A DNA stretch of 56,452 nucleotides from an uncultured Anaerolineaceae bacterium (GTDB lineage: Bacteria; Chloroflexota; Anaerolineae; Promineifilales; Promineifilaceae): positions 1 through 56,452 of the forward strand of contig CALBTC010000309.1 of NCBI GenBank assembly GCA_937967805.1, given 5' to 3'. Both the position numbers and the translations under genes were made by a program. Of the stretch, positions 36,524 to 46,639 are shown piece by piece (position 1 is the first letter of the stretch; the number at the start of each line of letters is the position of its first letter). The notes below the pieces were generated by a model. That model did not search any database. It was not told where the DNA came from and worked only from the letters and a program-made list of their open reading frames with translations.

Positions 36524-37474
36524 ATGAACAGCACACGGTGGCAGTTTCACGATCTAATTATCGAAGGGAATGCGGATGATGCAAATTTGTGGCAGGGGTG
36601 GTTAAACTCGTTTAGCTCCCTGCCGTTGAGCACGGCCGTTCCCCACCTCACCGTCACTTTCCAAACCGTTACCACTGTGCCTGCTCCCCCCAATCACCCA
36701 CCCGATTTTCAACAAGGTGACTTGCTGCACTACTTTGTTGACGGTGAGCAGGTGCTTGCCCACTTTCCGCGCTATGGCCAACTTCAACTTGATCTAGCCA
36801 CTGGCCGAACGGAAGGCCGGGTGGTGCGTGCCGCTGGGCATGCCTACGCTATTTTAGAAGACCTGGTTGCCATTAGCCTGTCGCCCCATTTGCGCCGCCG
36901 CCACAAGTTTTTGCTGCACGCCTTTGCCGCTGCCTATGAGGGCGGGGCAGTGCTGCTGGTGGGCGGCATTGGTGCCGGTAAAACCACAACCGGTCTCTCG
37001 TTGCTAAATGCCGGTTGGCAACTGCTTTCCAATGATTCACCGGTGGTGGTGGCCAACGGCCGCATCCAACAATACCCTGGCGTGGTGGCCGCCTACCCGG
37101 AATCTTTTGCCCACTTCCCGGCGCTGGTACATTTGGCGCAAAAGCATGACGGGAAAAACGGCCGTCAAAAAATCAGCGTGACGGCGGAATCGATCTGGCC
37201 CGATGTTTGGCTGCCGGAAGCGCCGGTTCGCGCCATTTGCTTCCCCCAAATTGAGCAACGCACCGATCATGCCTTGACGCCCCTTGCCAAACCGGCCGCC
37301 CTGGCCCGCCTGCTGCCCCACGCCGTGGAGCAGTGGGACAAAGCTATGATTCCCGCCCACCTGCAAATCCTACGCCAGCTAGTTGAAACTGCCCCGGCTT
37401 ACAGCCTGCAACTTTCCCCGGACGTTTTGTCTATCCCCCAGGTGATCGCCCCGGCATTAGAGCAAGAACCGTAA
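36524..37474 (+). CDS. HprK-like P-loop kinase of a RiPP/lasso-like locus
   Basis: 316 residues. The C-terminal two thirds resemble the HPr kinase/phosphorylase fold: P-loop VGGIGAGKTTTGLSLLNAG near 146-164, then WQLLSNDSPVVV with the Asp/Ser pair, and a later QYPGVVAAYPESF. The N-terminal part is not HPr-kinase-like. No HPr gene is near. HprK-like kinases accompany B1/B2 proteins in several lasso clusters, where one is known to phosphorylate the peptide's C-terminal Ser. That makes a tailoring kinase the best guess, but many such proteins occur in precursor-less loci of unknown role. Divergent from the PqqD-like gene. Confidence 0.8.
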   Translation: MNSTRWQFHDLIIEGNADDANLWQGWLNSFSSLPLSTAVPHLTVTFQTVTTVPAPPNHPPDFQQGDLLHYFVDGEQVLAHFPRYGQLQLDLATGRTEGRVVRAAGHAYAILEDLVAISLSPHLRRRHKFLLHAFAAAYEGGAVLLVGGIGAGKTTTGLSLLNAGWQLLSNDSPVVVANGRIQQYPGVVAAYPESFAHFPALVHLAQKHDGKNGRQKISVTAESIWPDVWLPEAPVRAICFPQIEQRTDHALTPLAKPAALARLLPHAVEQWDKAMIPAHLQILRQLVETAPAYSLQLSPDVLSIPQVIAPALEQEP

Positions 37475-37867
37475 AGATCGCAACACAAATTCCGCAAGAA
37501 CCATCATTTTTTGGCTGGCCGAAGCTGAGAAACAGATGAGTGAACAAAAAGGTGCAGCCAGGAAAATTCTGACATTTCTCCTGACTATGCCTGTAAAAAT
37601 GTCGTGAATTGATGCCAGTTAGGACCTGAGCACTATTGTTTGGCCACTGCTGATCTGGTGAAATGTACACGTCTGGGCCGCACGGGAGATACAGCGCGCT
37701 CAGGCCAGAATAAGCGAATGACATTAATCTCAGACATGCCTTAAGCCCGTTCTTTTAATCATCAACCTGTTTCGTATCCAAATCTACATTGCCTTCACCC
37801 CGTCCTTACGTTCGATTTGGTTACCGCGCAGGTAGCTGGCTCTTGGCTACCTGGCAGGAGCATTTAA
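37475..37867. other. 393-base gap between the HprK-like gene and a secreted protein
   Basis: No gene is convincing. Two very short frames on the plus strand (23 and 16 codons) lack ribosome sites and lasso core features. Near the 3' end is a hairpin, CAGGTAGC (37829-37836) with GCTACCTG (37846-37853), directly before the ribosome site (GGCAGGAG) of the next gene. I could not match this to a known riboswitch. Confidence 0.5.
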
Positions 37868-40800
37868 ATGAGTTTAACAAGCTTGAAGAAACGAATTTTC
37901 TTTTTTTTAATTGGACTACCTGCTTTGGTTGGATTGGTTTTGTTAGGCCAGCGTGGGGAGACGGCCGTTTCCCCCGTAGCTGCCGGCACTGCCGAATGGC
38001 CCACCGTAGCTGCCAATCCTCAACGTACCTCCTGGACACCGGAAGAAGTCGGCGGCCAGCTTCGGCCGGAATGGGTCAAACCGTTCGAGCCGTTTATTCC
38101 CCAGCATGTACAAATCATCGCCGCCAACAGCACGCTTTACATTTCTACTGCCGGCGGCCTCTACGCTATTGATGCCGCCACTGGGGCTGAAAAATGGGTT
38201 TATGCCACAGAATTTCCCCTGGGGCACTCGCCCACAATCCACAACGGTGTGGCCTACGTTGGCGGCCTGGACCGTAAAATTCACGCCATTGACGCCACAA
38301 CCGGGGCTGGACTGTGGACCTTCAGCGGTGGCGGCGGGTTTGAGACGAATCCGCTCGTCGTTGACGATACCCTGTACGCCGGCAATCGGGACGGCAAGAT
38401 GTATGCCATCACTATTTCCGGAGCTAACGCCGGCCAATTGGATTGGAGTTACCAGACGGGGGGTCCTATCCTTTATTCCGCAGCCTACAGCAACGGCGTG
38501 ATTTACTTTGCCGCCAACGACAGTTTTGCCTATGCCTTGAATGCCAGCACGGGCGGGCTCGTCTGGAAGTCGGCCAAGCTGCCGGGTGCGGGCTTTTTCT
38601 CGTATTGGCCGGTGGTGTATGAAGACAAGGTTATTTTTTCGGGCAGCAATGCTTACAGTACGGCCGTTTCCTGGCCGGGCAGCGGGCAAATGGCCAAGAT
38701 AGAATTACAGGAGTTGTATGTCGATCAGGGCGTTCCCTCAGGAGCACCCATTGGCAGCGTCAGCACCGCAGCCGGCGATTGGGCATCGGGTACGCCAACG
38801 ATCAATGCTAACCGCATATACAATTATTTTGATGCGAAGCCGTGGCGGCGCACCGTCTTTGTGCTGAATCAATCCAATGGGACCGAAACGTCCACCGCGC
38901 CCGTGCTGTGGACCGGCACGGGCAGCGGCACGCGTTATCCACCAGTTATTGGTGTAGATGGGGTGCTTTACCAACAAAACAATTACCTTTCCGACTCGTC
39001 TATTGCCCGTGGTCATATCTCTGGCTGGCAGCCGGATAACCCGTACATCACCAATATCAGCGGCGATGTGGCGGCGGTGGACGAGCCCCACGCCGTGTCT
39101 GGTGGCGGCAACCTGATTTACTGGAACTTGTGCTGTGACCGGCAGGCCGGGGCCATGGATATTACCAAACCGAACAGCAGCTTCCCTAACGGCGGCGTTG
39201 ATCCCAACCGGGAATGGATTTACTACGGTTACAACCTGCTTACCTGGGCGCCAGGCTACAACTTTTTGTACTACTCGGCCCAACCCGACAATTACACCAA
39301 GCCATATTCCAATTTTGGCACGCTGAATGGCGTCTACGGTTTTCATGGGGATGTTTCGCCGCCGATTCCGTATAACGGCCGTGTCTACATGCAGCACAGC
39401 AACACCATCATGGCCTTTTCCCCCAGCGGCAGCGGCGCCAGCCCGCTTCCTCTGGCAACCAAGCGCACGCCGCCTCCGGCTAACATCAACATTACCGACC
39501 AGGACGGCCTGATTGCCGAACTGGAAGCGGAAGTGAGCAAAATGATCGACGCGGGTCACCTGCGCCCCGGCTTTATGAGCCACGGCCTGTTTGACAACAG
39601 CGCCAAAAACACCTGCGGCGATAACCTGACCGCCTACTGGAGCAATCCCGGCGACACGCTGTACACGCTGCTCATGGCGCTGCCCCATCTTTCGCCCGGC
39701 TTGCAGCAGGCGGTACGGACCTATCTGCAAAGCGAGTACGCCAGCTACCCGCCTTATCAATATAACCATGTTGGTTGGAGCGACGGTGCGGCGCGTGAAG
39801 CGTACCTCACGCCGCCGGAGATTGCCGGTTCTTTGAGCGGGCCTGAAACCAAAAACTTTACGCTGGAAAACAACGGCGGCTGGGGCGGTGAAGGCGCCTG
39901 GGGCCGAAACCCGTTTGCCTGGTATGCCCTGTGGAAATACGCTGAGGAGTTTGGCGGGGCCAGCAGTATCCTTTCTGCCAGCCAATCCGCCTTTATGGAA
40001 GAGTTCAACGGCCAGCCCTCGGATAATCTGCTGCTAAAGATGCCGCTGATGCACAATGCGTACATTGCCGGCTACATCGGCTACACCGAGCTGCAAAAGC
40101 TGGCGGGCCAATCCGTATCCAGCAGCGTAAACAATGAGTTGAACCGTTTGCTGGCGCTGCGGGCCAACAATTTCACCAAAGACACCGCTTACCGCTTGGT
40201 GACGGATGGTGGACCGTACTGCCGCACGCTAAACGTGGCCAGCAACTTCATGTACCTGGTGCCGGAACTGGCCGAGTATCTGCGCAACAATGCCCTTTCT
40301 AGTGTCAACAGCGCCCTGGCAGAGTATGAGACGGTGGCTCCTTACTGGTTTGTCACCTTCTTCTCCGGCGCCTATGCCGAAAATGCGATTGTACCGCTGT
40401 ATGATGCTCATTCCATTTTTATGGCCAGGGCGCTCATCCTGGAAGAAACCGGGGATGAGTTGGCCCAATACCTGGATGAACCCGGCTTTGCCACTGGCGA
40501 TCTGTTCCATATTCAAAAGCTGGTGGCCGCCATTGAGAATCAAGTCTACGGCTTTTCGCTGACGGCGACACCTGCCGTAGCCAATGTAGACACGGGCGGC
40601 AGCGCCAATTACGTGATTTCCGTAGTGGGTACGGGTGGCTTCGCGGCGCCTGTCGATATTCAGCTATCTGAAGGTTACAGCAACCTGGGGGCCAGCCCGA
40701 TGTCCACCACAATTACCCCACCGGGCAGCGTAACCGTGACGCTGGATGACAATGCCACAGGAGACGAACCGCGCTGGTATACGGTGACGGTGACAGCAAC

Positions 40801-40894
40801 TGGTGATGATTCTGAGGTTGTCATTCAAAAGTCTATTGAACTCCGTCTTTTGGTTAACGGCGAAGAGATGTTTTTACCGATTGTGCAACGGTAA
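37868..40894 (+). CDS. Large secreted PQQ-type beta-propeller protein with C-terminal FLPIVQR tail
   Basis: 1008 residues. A signal peptide (RIFFFLIGLPALVGLVLLG) is followed by PQQ/YVTN-like propeller repeats: LYAIDAATGAEKWVYATEF, IHAIDATTGAGLWTFSG and YALNASTGGLVWKS. An unassigned middle part (about 545-895) looks alpha-rich with Trp and Gly (GGWGGEGAWGRNPFAWYALW). A C-terminal Ig-like domain (SLTATPAVANVDTGGSANY) ends in LLVNGEEMFLPIVQR. The propeller suggests binding of a sugar or a structural surface role; the middle region recalls alpha/alpha barrels of polysaccharide-active proteins, but no catalytic residues are claimed. GGCAGGAG precedes the ATG. The next gene shares its signal sequence style and tail, 17 bases downstream. 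Confidence 0.88.
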   Translation: MSLTSLKKRIFFFLIGLPALVGLVLLGQRGETAVSPVAAGTAEWPTVAANPQRTSWTPEEVGGQLRPEWVKPFEPFIPQHVQIIAANSTLYISTAGGLYAIDAATGAEKWVYATEFPLGHSPTIHNGVAYVGGLDRKIHAIDATTGAGLWTFSGGGGFETNPLVVDDTLYAGNRDGKMYAITISGANAGQLDWSYQTGGPILYSAAYSNGVIYFAANDSFAYALNASTGGLVWKSAKLPGAGFFSYWPVVYEDKVIFSGSNAYSTAVSWPGSGQMAKIELQELYVDQGVPSGAPIGSVSTAAGDWASGTPTINANRIYNYFDAKPWRRTVFVLNQSNGTETSTAPVLWTGTGSGTRYPPVIGVDGVLYQQNNYLSDSSIARGHISGWQPDNPYITNISGDVAAVDEPHAVSGGGNLIYWNLCCDRQAGAMDITKPNSSFPNGGVDPNREWIYYGYNLLTWAPGYNFLYYSAQPDNYTKPYSNFGTLNGVYGFHGDVSPPIPYNGRVYMQHSNTIMAFSPSGSGASPLPLATKRTPPPANINITDQDGLIAELEAEVSKMIDAGHLRPGFMSHGLFDNSAKNTCGDNLTAYWSNPGDTLYTLLMALPHLSPGLQQAVRTYLQSEYASYPPYQYNHVGWSDGAAREAYLTPPEIAGSLSGPETKNFTLENNGGWGGEGAWGRNPFAWYALWKYAEEFGGASSILSASQSAFMEEFNGQPSDNLLLKMPLMHNAYIAGYIGYTELQKLAGQSVSSSVNNELNRLLALRANNFTKDTAYRLVTDGGPYCRTLNVASNFMYLVPELAEYLRNNALSSVNSALAEYETVAPYWFVTFFSGAYAENAIVPLYDAHSIFMARALILEETGDELAQYLDEPGFATGDLFHIQKLVAAIENQVYGFSLTATPAVANVDTGGSANYVISVVGTGGFAAPVDIQLSEGYSNLGASPMSTTITPPGSVTVTLDDNATGDEPRWYTVTVTATGDDSEVVIQKSIELRLLVNGEEMFLPIVQR

Positions 40895-40911
40895 GATCGT
40901 GAGGAAATTGA

Positions 40912-42636
40912 ATGAAAAATAGCATCCGCTTCCTGCTGCTAACTGTGTTTTTTGGCTTACCAATGCTGCTGGTCGGGCGTCCGGTGGAAACGGCCGTACA
41001 AGCCGGAGCCCCCACCACGCGCCGAATTAATGTGCCGTTCACAACGGCCGTTGAGCCAGACATCCCGGCCGCCGAACGAGGCATCCTCTGGTTTGGCGAA
41101 GTGGGGCCAACGACGCCCAGCTATGCCGACGTGCGCATCATCTACAACAATGAAAAGCTGCACGTTACCTTCCACATCATTGACCGTTATCTCTACTACG
41201 ATCCCACGCCAACGGCCGGCGAAATGGCCAACTGGGACGCCGCCACGCTGTACCTCAATCTGAACGGCAACAGCGGCAGCAGTCCGACAAGCAGTTCCTA
41301 CCGCTTCATCGGCCAGCTGGATGCGCTCAATGCCAACCAGCAAGCCCAGCGGCCCGATTACGATTTTGCTTACGTGGGTAATGGCTCCGGCTGGACGCAA
41401 ACGGGGCTGGCTTTTGAAACGTTCGCAGCCACCCAAACCACCACCGGCCTCAATAACCAGGGGGACGACGCCGGCTGGAACATCACTTTCCGCATTCCCT
41501 GGAGCAGCCTGGGCCTGTCGGGTCCGCCGGCTCAAGGTACCGTTTGGGGATTGGGCCTGACTATGCACGACGAAGACGGCACGGCCCACGAAAACCGCGA
41601 CTGGCCCGAAGGCTTGAGCAGCACGTCTCCAGCCACCTGGGGCCAAATGCACTTTGGCTTACCAAGTTACACGCCACCTGCCGGTGTAACCGGAGATAAC
41701 ACAGTCACGATTCGGCACGGCGAGAACGGTGCTGTCGTGCCGGATGGGCATGTTGGCGGGGCGACCAACTGCGGTGGCTATCCGCCATTTTGGGATACCT
41801 GGGGCAACTTCAACTACGCCGGGGACTTCCAGATCAATATTCAAAACCAGTGGAATCTGGGTGACTGGGGCTGCTTCTCCAAATATTACGTCACCTTCCC
41901 GCTTGACACGCTGCCGCCAGACCAGGCCATCCTCTCGGCCGAGCTCACCATGTACCATTTTGGCAACTCGCTGCCTTCAGAAGCGCAGCCATCGCTGATC
42001 CAGGTGTTTAGCGTGGATGAAGATTGGAACGAAAACACGCTGGTGTGGAACAACGCACCGCTGGCGGTAGAAAATGTAGCCCGCACCTGGGTCGATCCGC
42101 TGCCTTTGGGCGGAGCGGGTAAGTACGAAACCTGGGATTTGAGCGGGGCCGTTGCCGAAGCGTATGCCAACGGGCAGCCGCTGCGCCTGGCGCTTTATTC
42201 GGCCGACAGCGCCCGCCACAGCGGTAAATATTTCGGTTCGTCTGAGTCGGGCGTCTCAATCCGTCGCCCGACGTTGGAGATTACCTACGGCGCGGCATAT
42301 GGCTTTTCTCTCAGCAGCACGCCCCAACTGCAAACGGCCGATCCCGGCAGTTCGGCCCAGTTTAATGTGGCTGTTTCTCCGGCGGGTGGGTTTGATACGG
42401 CCGTAACCTTCCAAACCGGCTCCATTCCGGCAGGTGTCAGCGTCAACCTGCCGGATGGCACCGTTGATCCGCCGGGTAACAAAACCATCACCATCAGCCA
42501 TGAGAACCCCAGCCAAACAACCGGTGGCCTATACACCGTGCCCATCATTGTAAGTGGTGATGGCGTCGAACGAACCATTGATTTGTACTTACTGGTCAAC
42601 GGCTCACAACAATTCTTGCCTCTTGTCCAACGCTGA
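40912..42636 (+). CDS. Secreted protein with CBM9-like and DNRLRE-type domains and FLPLVQR tail
   Basis: 574 residues. A signal peptide (FLLLTVFFGLPMLLVGRP) is followed by a domain like the CBM9/cellulose-binding DOMON-like fold (DVRIIYNNEKLHVTFHIID, WDAATLYLNLNGN, ITFRIPWSSLGLSG). Next comes a DNRLRE-type beta domain (YYVTFPLDTLPPDQAILSAE, VDEDWNENTLVWNNAPLA, GVSIRRPTLEITYG). Last is an Ig-like domain (SLSSTPQLQTADPGSSAQF) that ends LLVNGSQQFLPLVQR, the same tail as the previous protein. No enzyme domain is seen; carbohydrate binding or a sheath/surface role is likely. A palindrome and terminator follow. Confidence 0.87.
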   Translation: MKNSIRFLLLTVFFGLPMLLVGRPVETAVQAGAPTTRRINVPFTTAVEPDIPAAERGILWFGEVGPTTPSYADVRIIYNNEKLHVTFHIIDRYLYYDPTPTAGEMANWDAATLYLNLNGNSGSSPTSSSYRFIGQLDALNANQQAQRPDYDFAYVGNGSGWTQTGLAFETFAATQTTTGLNNQGDDAGWNITFRIPWSSLGLSGPPAQGTVWGLGLTMHDEDGTAHENRDWPEGLSSTSPATWGQMHFGLPSYTPPAGVTGDNTVTIRHGENGAVVPDGHVGGATNCGGYPPFWDTWGNFNYAGDFQINIQNQWNLGDWGCFSKYYVTFPLDTLPPDQAILSAELTMYHFGNSLPSEAQPSLIQVFSVDEDWNENTLVWNNAPLAVENVARTWVDPLPLGGAGKYETWDLSGAVAEAYANGQPLRLALYSADSARHSGKYFGSSESGVSIRRPTLEITYGAAYGFSLSSTPQLQTADPGSSAQFNVAVSPAGGFDTAVTFQTGSIPAGVSVNLPDGTVDPPGNKTITISHENPSQTTGGLYTVPIIVSGDGVERTIDLYLLVNGSQQFLPLVQR

Positions 42637-42642
42637 GTGTTG

Positions 42643-42662
42643 GTCAAGATTGCAATCTTGAC
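42643..42662. repeat. Perfect 20-base palindrome after the secreted-protein pair
   Basis: GTCAAGATTGCAATCTTGAC is its own reverse complement with no loop. It lies 6 bases after the stop codon and just before the terminator, and could be a protein-binding dyad or a word repeat. Confidence 0.85.
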
Positions 42663-42668
42663 CTACTG

Positions 42669-42704
42669 AAAAGAGACGAATGTCAACCGGCATTCGTCTC
42701 TTTT
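42669..42704 (+). terminator. Strong rho-independent terminator
   Basis: AAAAGAGACGAATG pairs perfectly with CATTCGTCTCTTTT (14 bases) around an 8-base loop. The A-rich left side makes it able to end transcription from either direction. Confidence 0.92.
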
Positions 42705-42706
42705 GG

Positions 42707-42735
42707 TTTACGCAACCATCTGCCTGGGCTATAAT
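42707..42735 (+). promoter_or_regulatory. Promoter of the GDP-mannose dehydratase gene
   Basis: TTTACG (42707-42712), a 17-base spacer and a perfect TATAAT (42730-42735) lie 33 bases before the ATG, immediately after the upstream terminator. Layout and spacing match a housekeeping sigma-70-type promoter. Confidence 0.75.
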
Positions 42736-42759
42736 CCCTTCGCCAAAATTTAAAACTAG

Positions 42760-43743
<984 letters not shown>

Positions 43744-43752
43744 TAGACCTAC

Positions 43753-43808
43753 AACCTCCCGCAGGTTTAATCACAGACAATGTTTGTGAAAGGAACCTGC
43801 GGGAGGTT
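43753..43808. repeat. Inverted repeat AACCTCCCGCAGGTT, copy 2
   Basis: AACCTCCCGCAGGTTT (43753-43768) pairs with GGAACCTGCGGGAGGTT (43792-43808). It is the same element as 18944-18999 with a different loop, between gmd and the phosphohexomutase gene. Confidence 0.9.
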
Positions 43809-43835
43809 TAATCGATTTAGACTCAGGAGAGGAAA

Positions 43836-45254
43836 ATGACAACGATTAAATTTGGCACCGACGGCTGGCGCGGCCGTATTGCCGAAGATTACACATTTGA
43901 TAACGTGCGCCGCTGCACGCAGGGTTTTGCCAACTTTATGAAAGCGCAAGGATTGGCGGAAAAGGGTGTCGTCATCGGGTACGACAAGCGCTTTCAGGCG
44001 GAATTTTTTGCCGCGGCCGCTGCCGAGGTGATGGCCGCCAACCGTATCCACGTCTGGCTGACGGAGACGGCCACGCCAACGCCGACCATCTCCTATGCAG
44101 TGGTGGACAAGCAGGCGGGTGGGGCGATTAACATCACCGCCAGCCATAATCCGCCGTGGGACTGCGGCTTTAAGGTGCGCGACGTGAACGGTGGGGCAAT
44201 TCCCCCGGATGATTTGCAGAAGATTGAGGCAGCGATTCCGGAAATTACGGCCGTAAAAACCACCAAACTCGAAGATGCCAAAAAAGAGGGCCTGGTTGAG
44301 ATGTTTGACGCTGCTCCAGCGTACATTGCCCAACTGCACCGGCTGGTCGATATTGAGGCCATCAAAGAGGCCGGCTTTACCCTGTTGGTAGACTGCATGT
44401 GGGGCAACGGCGCAGGCTGGTTCCCCCGGCTGCTGGCGGGCGGTAAAACGACCGTCAAAGAAGTCCATAACGAGCGTAACCCGCTTTATCCGCACATGAC
44501 CCGTCCCGAACCGATTCCGCCCAACGTCGATCATGGTCTGAGTTTCACCAAAGAGGCCGGAGCCGACGTGGTCATCATCAACGATGGCGATGCCGACCGG
44601 GTAGGCTTCGGCGATGAAAACGGCAACTTTATGGACCAACTGCGGGTGTACGGGCTGATGGGCTACTATCTGCTGGAGGTGCGCGGTGAGCGCGGCCCCA
44701 TCGTAAAAACCGTATCCACCACCAAGATGCTGAACAAGCTGGGCAAGCTGTACGACGTGCCGGTACACGAAACCGGCGTCGGCTTTAAATACATTGCGCC
44801 CAAGATGGTAGAGGTAGATGCCCTGATTGGTGGTGAGGAGAGCGGGGGCTACGCTTTCCAGGGGCACGTGCCGGAACGTGACGGCATTTTGGCCGGTCTG
44901 TTTATGCTGGACATGATGATGAAAACGGGCAAAAAGCCATCAGAACTGTTGGCAGATTTGTTCGATAAAGTTGGTGCACATTTTTACAATCGAATCGACA
45001 CGTATTTTGACGCGGAACGCAAAGCGGAGATTCAGGAAAATGTGGCGAATGCCCGGCCCGAAACAATTGGCGGCCTGAAAGTGACCGAAATTGTCACGAT
45101 TGATGGCCACCAGTTTGTGATGGAGGACGGCGGCTGGCTGTTGGTCCGCTTTAGTGGCACAGAACCGGTCATCCGCGTTTACTGCGAAACGACGCATGAA
45201 GGCAAGGTTCAGGCTATCCTGGACGACGGCATGAAGCTGGCAGGCTTGCGTTAA
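43836..45254 (+). CDS. Phosphoglucomutase/phosphomannomutase
   Basis: 472 residues of the alpha-D-phosphohexomutase family. N-terminal [16 protein letters not shown], active-site phosphoserine loop [14 protein letters not shown], metal loop [13 protein letters not shown] (D-G-D-x-D-R), sugar loop [10 protein letters not shown] and phosphate loop [13 protein letters not shown]. It interconverts hexose 1- and 6-phosphates; with gmd next door, mannose-1-phosphate for GDP-mannose is plausible, but sequence alone does not fix glucose versus mannose. GGAG precedes the ATG. A repeat follows. Confidence 0.95.
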   Translation: MTTIKFGTDGWRGRIAEDYTFDNVRRCTQGFANFMKAQGLAEKGVVIGYDKRFQAEFFAAAAAEVMAANRIHVWLTETATPTPTISYAVVDKQAGGAINITASHNPPWDCGFKVRDVNGGAIPPDDLQKIEAAIPEITAVKTTKLEDAKKEGLVEMFDAAPAYIAQLHRLVDIEAIKEAGFTLLVDCMWGNGAGWFPRLLAGGKTTVKEVHNERNPLYPHMTRPEPIPPNVDHGLSFTKEAGADVVIINDGDADRVGFGDENGNFMDQLRVYGLMGYYLLEVRGERGPIVKTVSTTKMLNKLGKLYDVPVHETGVGFKYIAPKMVEVDALIGGEESGGYAFQGHVPERDGILAGLFMLDMMMKTGKKPSELLADLFDKVGAHFYNRIDTYFDAERKAEIQENVANARPETIGGLKVTEIVTIDGHQFVMEDGGWLLVRFSGTEPVIRVYCETTHEGKVQAILDDGMKLAGLR

Positions 45255-45262
45255 GTTTTTTA

Positions 45263-45344
45263 CCACGAATGGAACGAATTTTACGAATAGCACGAATAAA
45301 ATAGGAAAAGATTCGTGTCATTCGTCCATTCGTTATATTCGTGA
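45263..45344. repeat. CACGAAT / ATTCGTG word inverted repeat
   Basis: The left arm repeats ACGAAT four times (CCACGAATGGAACGAATTTT, then ACGAATAGCACGAAT). The right arm repeats ATTCGT (ATTCGTGTCATTCGTCCATT, then CGTTATATTCGTG). It fills the gap between the phosphohexomutase and thioesterase genes. Confidence 0.92.
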
Positions 45345-45369
45345 TTTGCTTTTATTTAATTGAGGTGTG

Positions 45370-45831
45370 ATGAAAGCGTTTCAGGATTATTACCCGGACG
45401 ATTCCAGCTATTGTTATGGCTGCGGCCGTTTAAACGAAAAAGGTCTGCAAATAAAAAGCTACTGGGACGGCGAGCAGTCGGTGGCCCGCTTTGTGCCGCG
45501 GCCAGAGCATATGGCCATTCCCGGTTACGTGTATGGTGGCCTGCTGGCTTCGCTAATTGATTGCCACGGCACGGGAACGGCCGCTGCTGCCACCGCCCGC
45601 GCCGAAAACCGAGAAATTGATTCCGATCCACCCATCCGCTTTGTCACCGGGTCGCTCAAAGTTGATTACTTGCGCCCCACACCGCTGGGGCCAGAGCTGG
45701 AGCTGCGCGGCACCGTGCGCGAGATGAAGCCGCGCAAGGTGATCATAGACATCGACCTGCTGGTTGAAGGTGAAGTGTGTGTGCGTGGTGAAGTAACGGC
45801 CGTACGCCTGCCGGAAAATTGGGGCCAATAG
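45370..45831 (+). CDS. PaaI-type hotdog thioesterase
   Basis: 153 residues of a hotdog fold. The N-terminal CYGCGRLNEKGLQIKSYW motif is typical of the CxxCG group of PaaI-like thioesterases. VYGGLLASLIDCHGTGTAAA contains the helix and catalytic Asp region, and SLKVDYLRPTPLG the main strand. It would hydrolyse an acyl-CoA of unknown chain. ATG 45370 follows GAGGTG. The next gene (tatD) starts one base after this stop, so the two are coupled. Confidence 0.88.
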   Translation: MKAFQDYYPDDSSYCYGCGRLNEKGLQIKSYWDGEQSVARFVPRPEHMAIPGYVYGGLLASLIDCHGTGTAAAATARAENREIDSDPPIRFVTGSLKVDYLRPTPLGPELELRGTVREMKPRKVIIDIDLLVEGEVCVRGEVTAVRLPENWGQ

Positions 45832-45832
45832 T

Positions 45833-46639
45833 TTGCTCATCGACACTCATTGTCACCTGGATTTTGATCGATTTGACGAGGATCGCGACGCGGTTGTGCA
45901 GCGCGCTGCCGACGCCGGCGTGACGCAAATTGTGGTGCCTGCGCTTGACCTGGACAACTGTCGCGCCGTTTTGGCCCTGGCAGAGAAGTATGAAGCCGTT
46001 TTTGCCGCCGTGGGGATTCATCCCAACTCCTCGGCAGGCTGGCAGGATAGTTGGATTGGCGTGCTGCGCGATCTGGCGCAACATTCCAAAGTGGTGGCCA
46101 TCGGCGAGATTGGCCTGGATTATTATTGGGACAGGTCGCCCAAAGCCGTGCAGCACCGGGCGCTGAAATTGCAGTTGGAACTGGCAGCCGAACTAAACTT
46201 GCCGGTGATCATCCACAATCGTGAATCCAGCGCCGATGTGATTCAAATGTGGTCCGAATCGTCGCCGGCGGTGCGTTATACTCCGGGTGTTTTGCACTCG
46301 TTTTCTGGGGATTGGGCAACGGCCGTTTCCGCTCTCAATCTCGGTTATTACTTAGGCTTTACCGGACCTGTCACCTTTAAAAAAGCCGACGACCTGCGCG
46401 ACATTGCCAAAAAAGTGCCCGATGATCGCATCCTGGCAGAAACCGACGCGCCGTTTTTGACGCCGCATCCTTACCGGGGCAAACGCAACGAACCGGCCTA
46501 CGTCGCTTACGTGGCTGAACGTTTGGCCGAAGAGCGCGGGGTAGAGACGGCCGTTTTCGCCCAACAAACCTCGGCCAATGCCAAAAGATTGTTTTCGGTA
46601 ATGTCGTCAAGCGACCGCTTCGCGTACGGTGAACCGTAA
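45833..46639 (+). CDS. tatD: TatD family metal-dependent deoxyribonuclease/hydrolase
   Basis: 268 residues of the amidohydrolase-like TIM barrel. Metal motifs: DTHCHLDFDRFDEDRD, AIGEIGLDYYWD, VIIHNRESSADV, LHSFSGDW and ILAETDAPFLTPHP. The start is a TTG (LIDTHCHLD follows immediately), with no better codon, placed one base after the thioesterase stop. The last 14 or so codons (SSSDRFAYGEP) are encoded by a direct repeat copy, so the natural C-terminus has probably been replaced. Functions proposed for the family are 3'-5' exonuclease repair and quality control of tRNA. Confidence 0.93.
   Translation: MLIDTHCHLDFDRFDEDRDAVVQRAADAGVTQIVVPALDLDNCRAVLALAEKYEAVFAAVGIHPNSSAGWQDSWIGVLRDLAQHSKVVAIGEIGLDYYWDRSPKAVQHRALKLQLELAAELNLPVIIHNRESSADVIQMWSESSPAVRYTPGVLHSFSGDWATAVSALNLGYYLGFTGPVTFKKADDLRDIAKKVPDDRILAETDAPFLTPHPYRGKRNEPAYVAYVAERLAEERGVETAVFAQQTSANAKRLFSVMSSSDRFAYGEP

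Noticed and set aside
37537..37610. 23-codon frame after the HprK-like gene as a precursor peptide
   Set aside because: No ribosome site, no leader/core layout and no ring-forming acidic residue in the right place.
37829..37853. Hairpin before the beta-propeller gene as a c-di-GMP riboswitch
   Set aside because: The GGTAGC...GCTACC stem recalls part of the GEMM fold, but the conserved upstream GCAAA and GGCAAACC segments are absent.
38738..39985. 415-codon antisense frame in the beta-propeller gene
   Set aside because: The sense strand encodes a recognisable propeller with a signal peptide; the antisense product has no features.
43767..44867. 366-codon antisense frame in the phosphohexomutase gene
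   Set aside because: All active-site motifs are on the sense strand; no ribosome site on the other.
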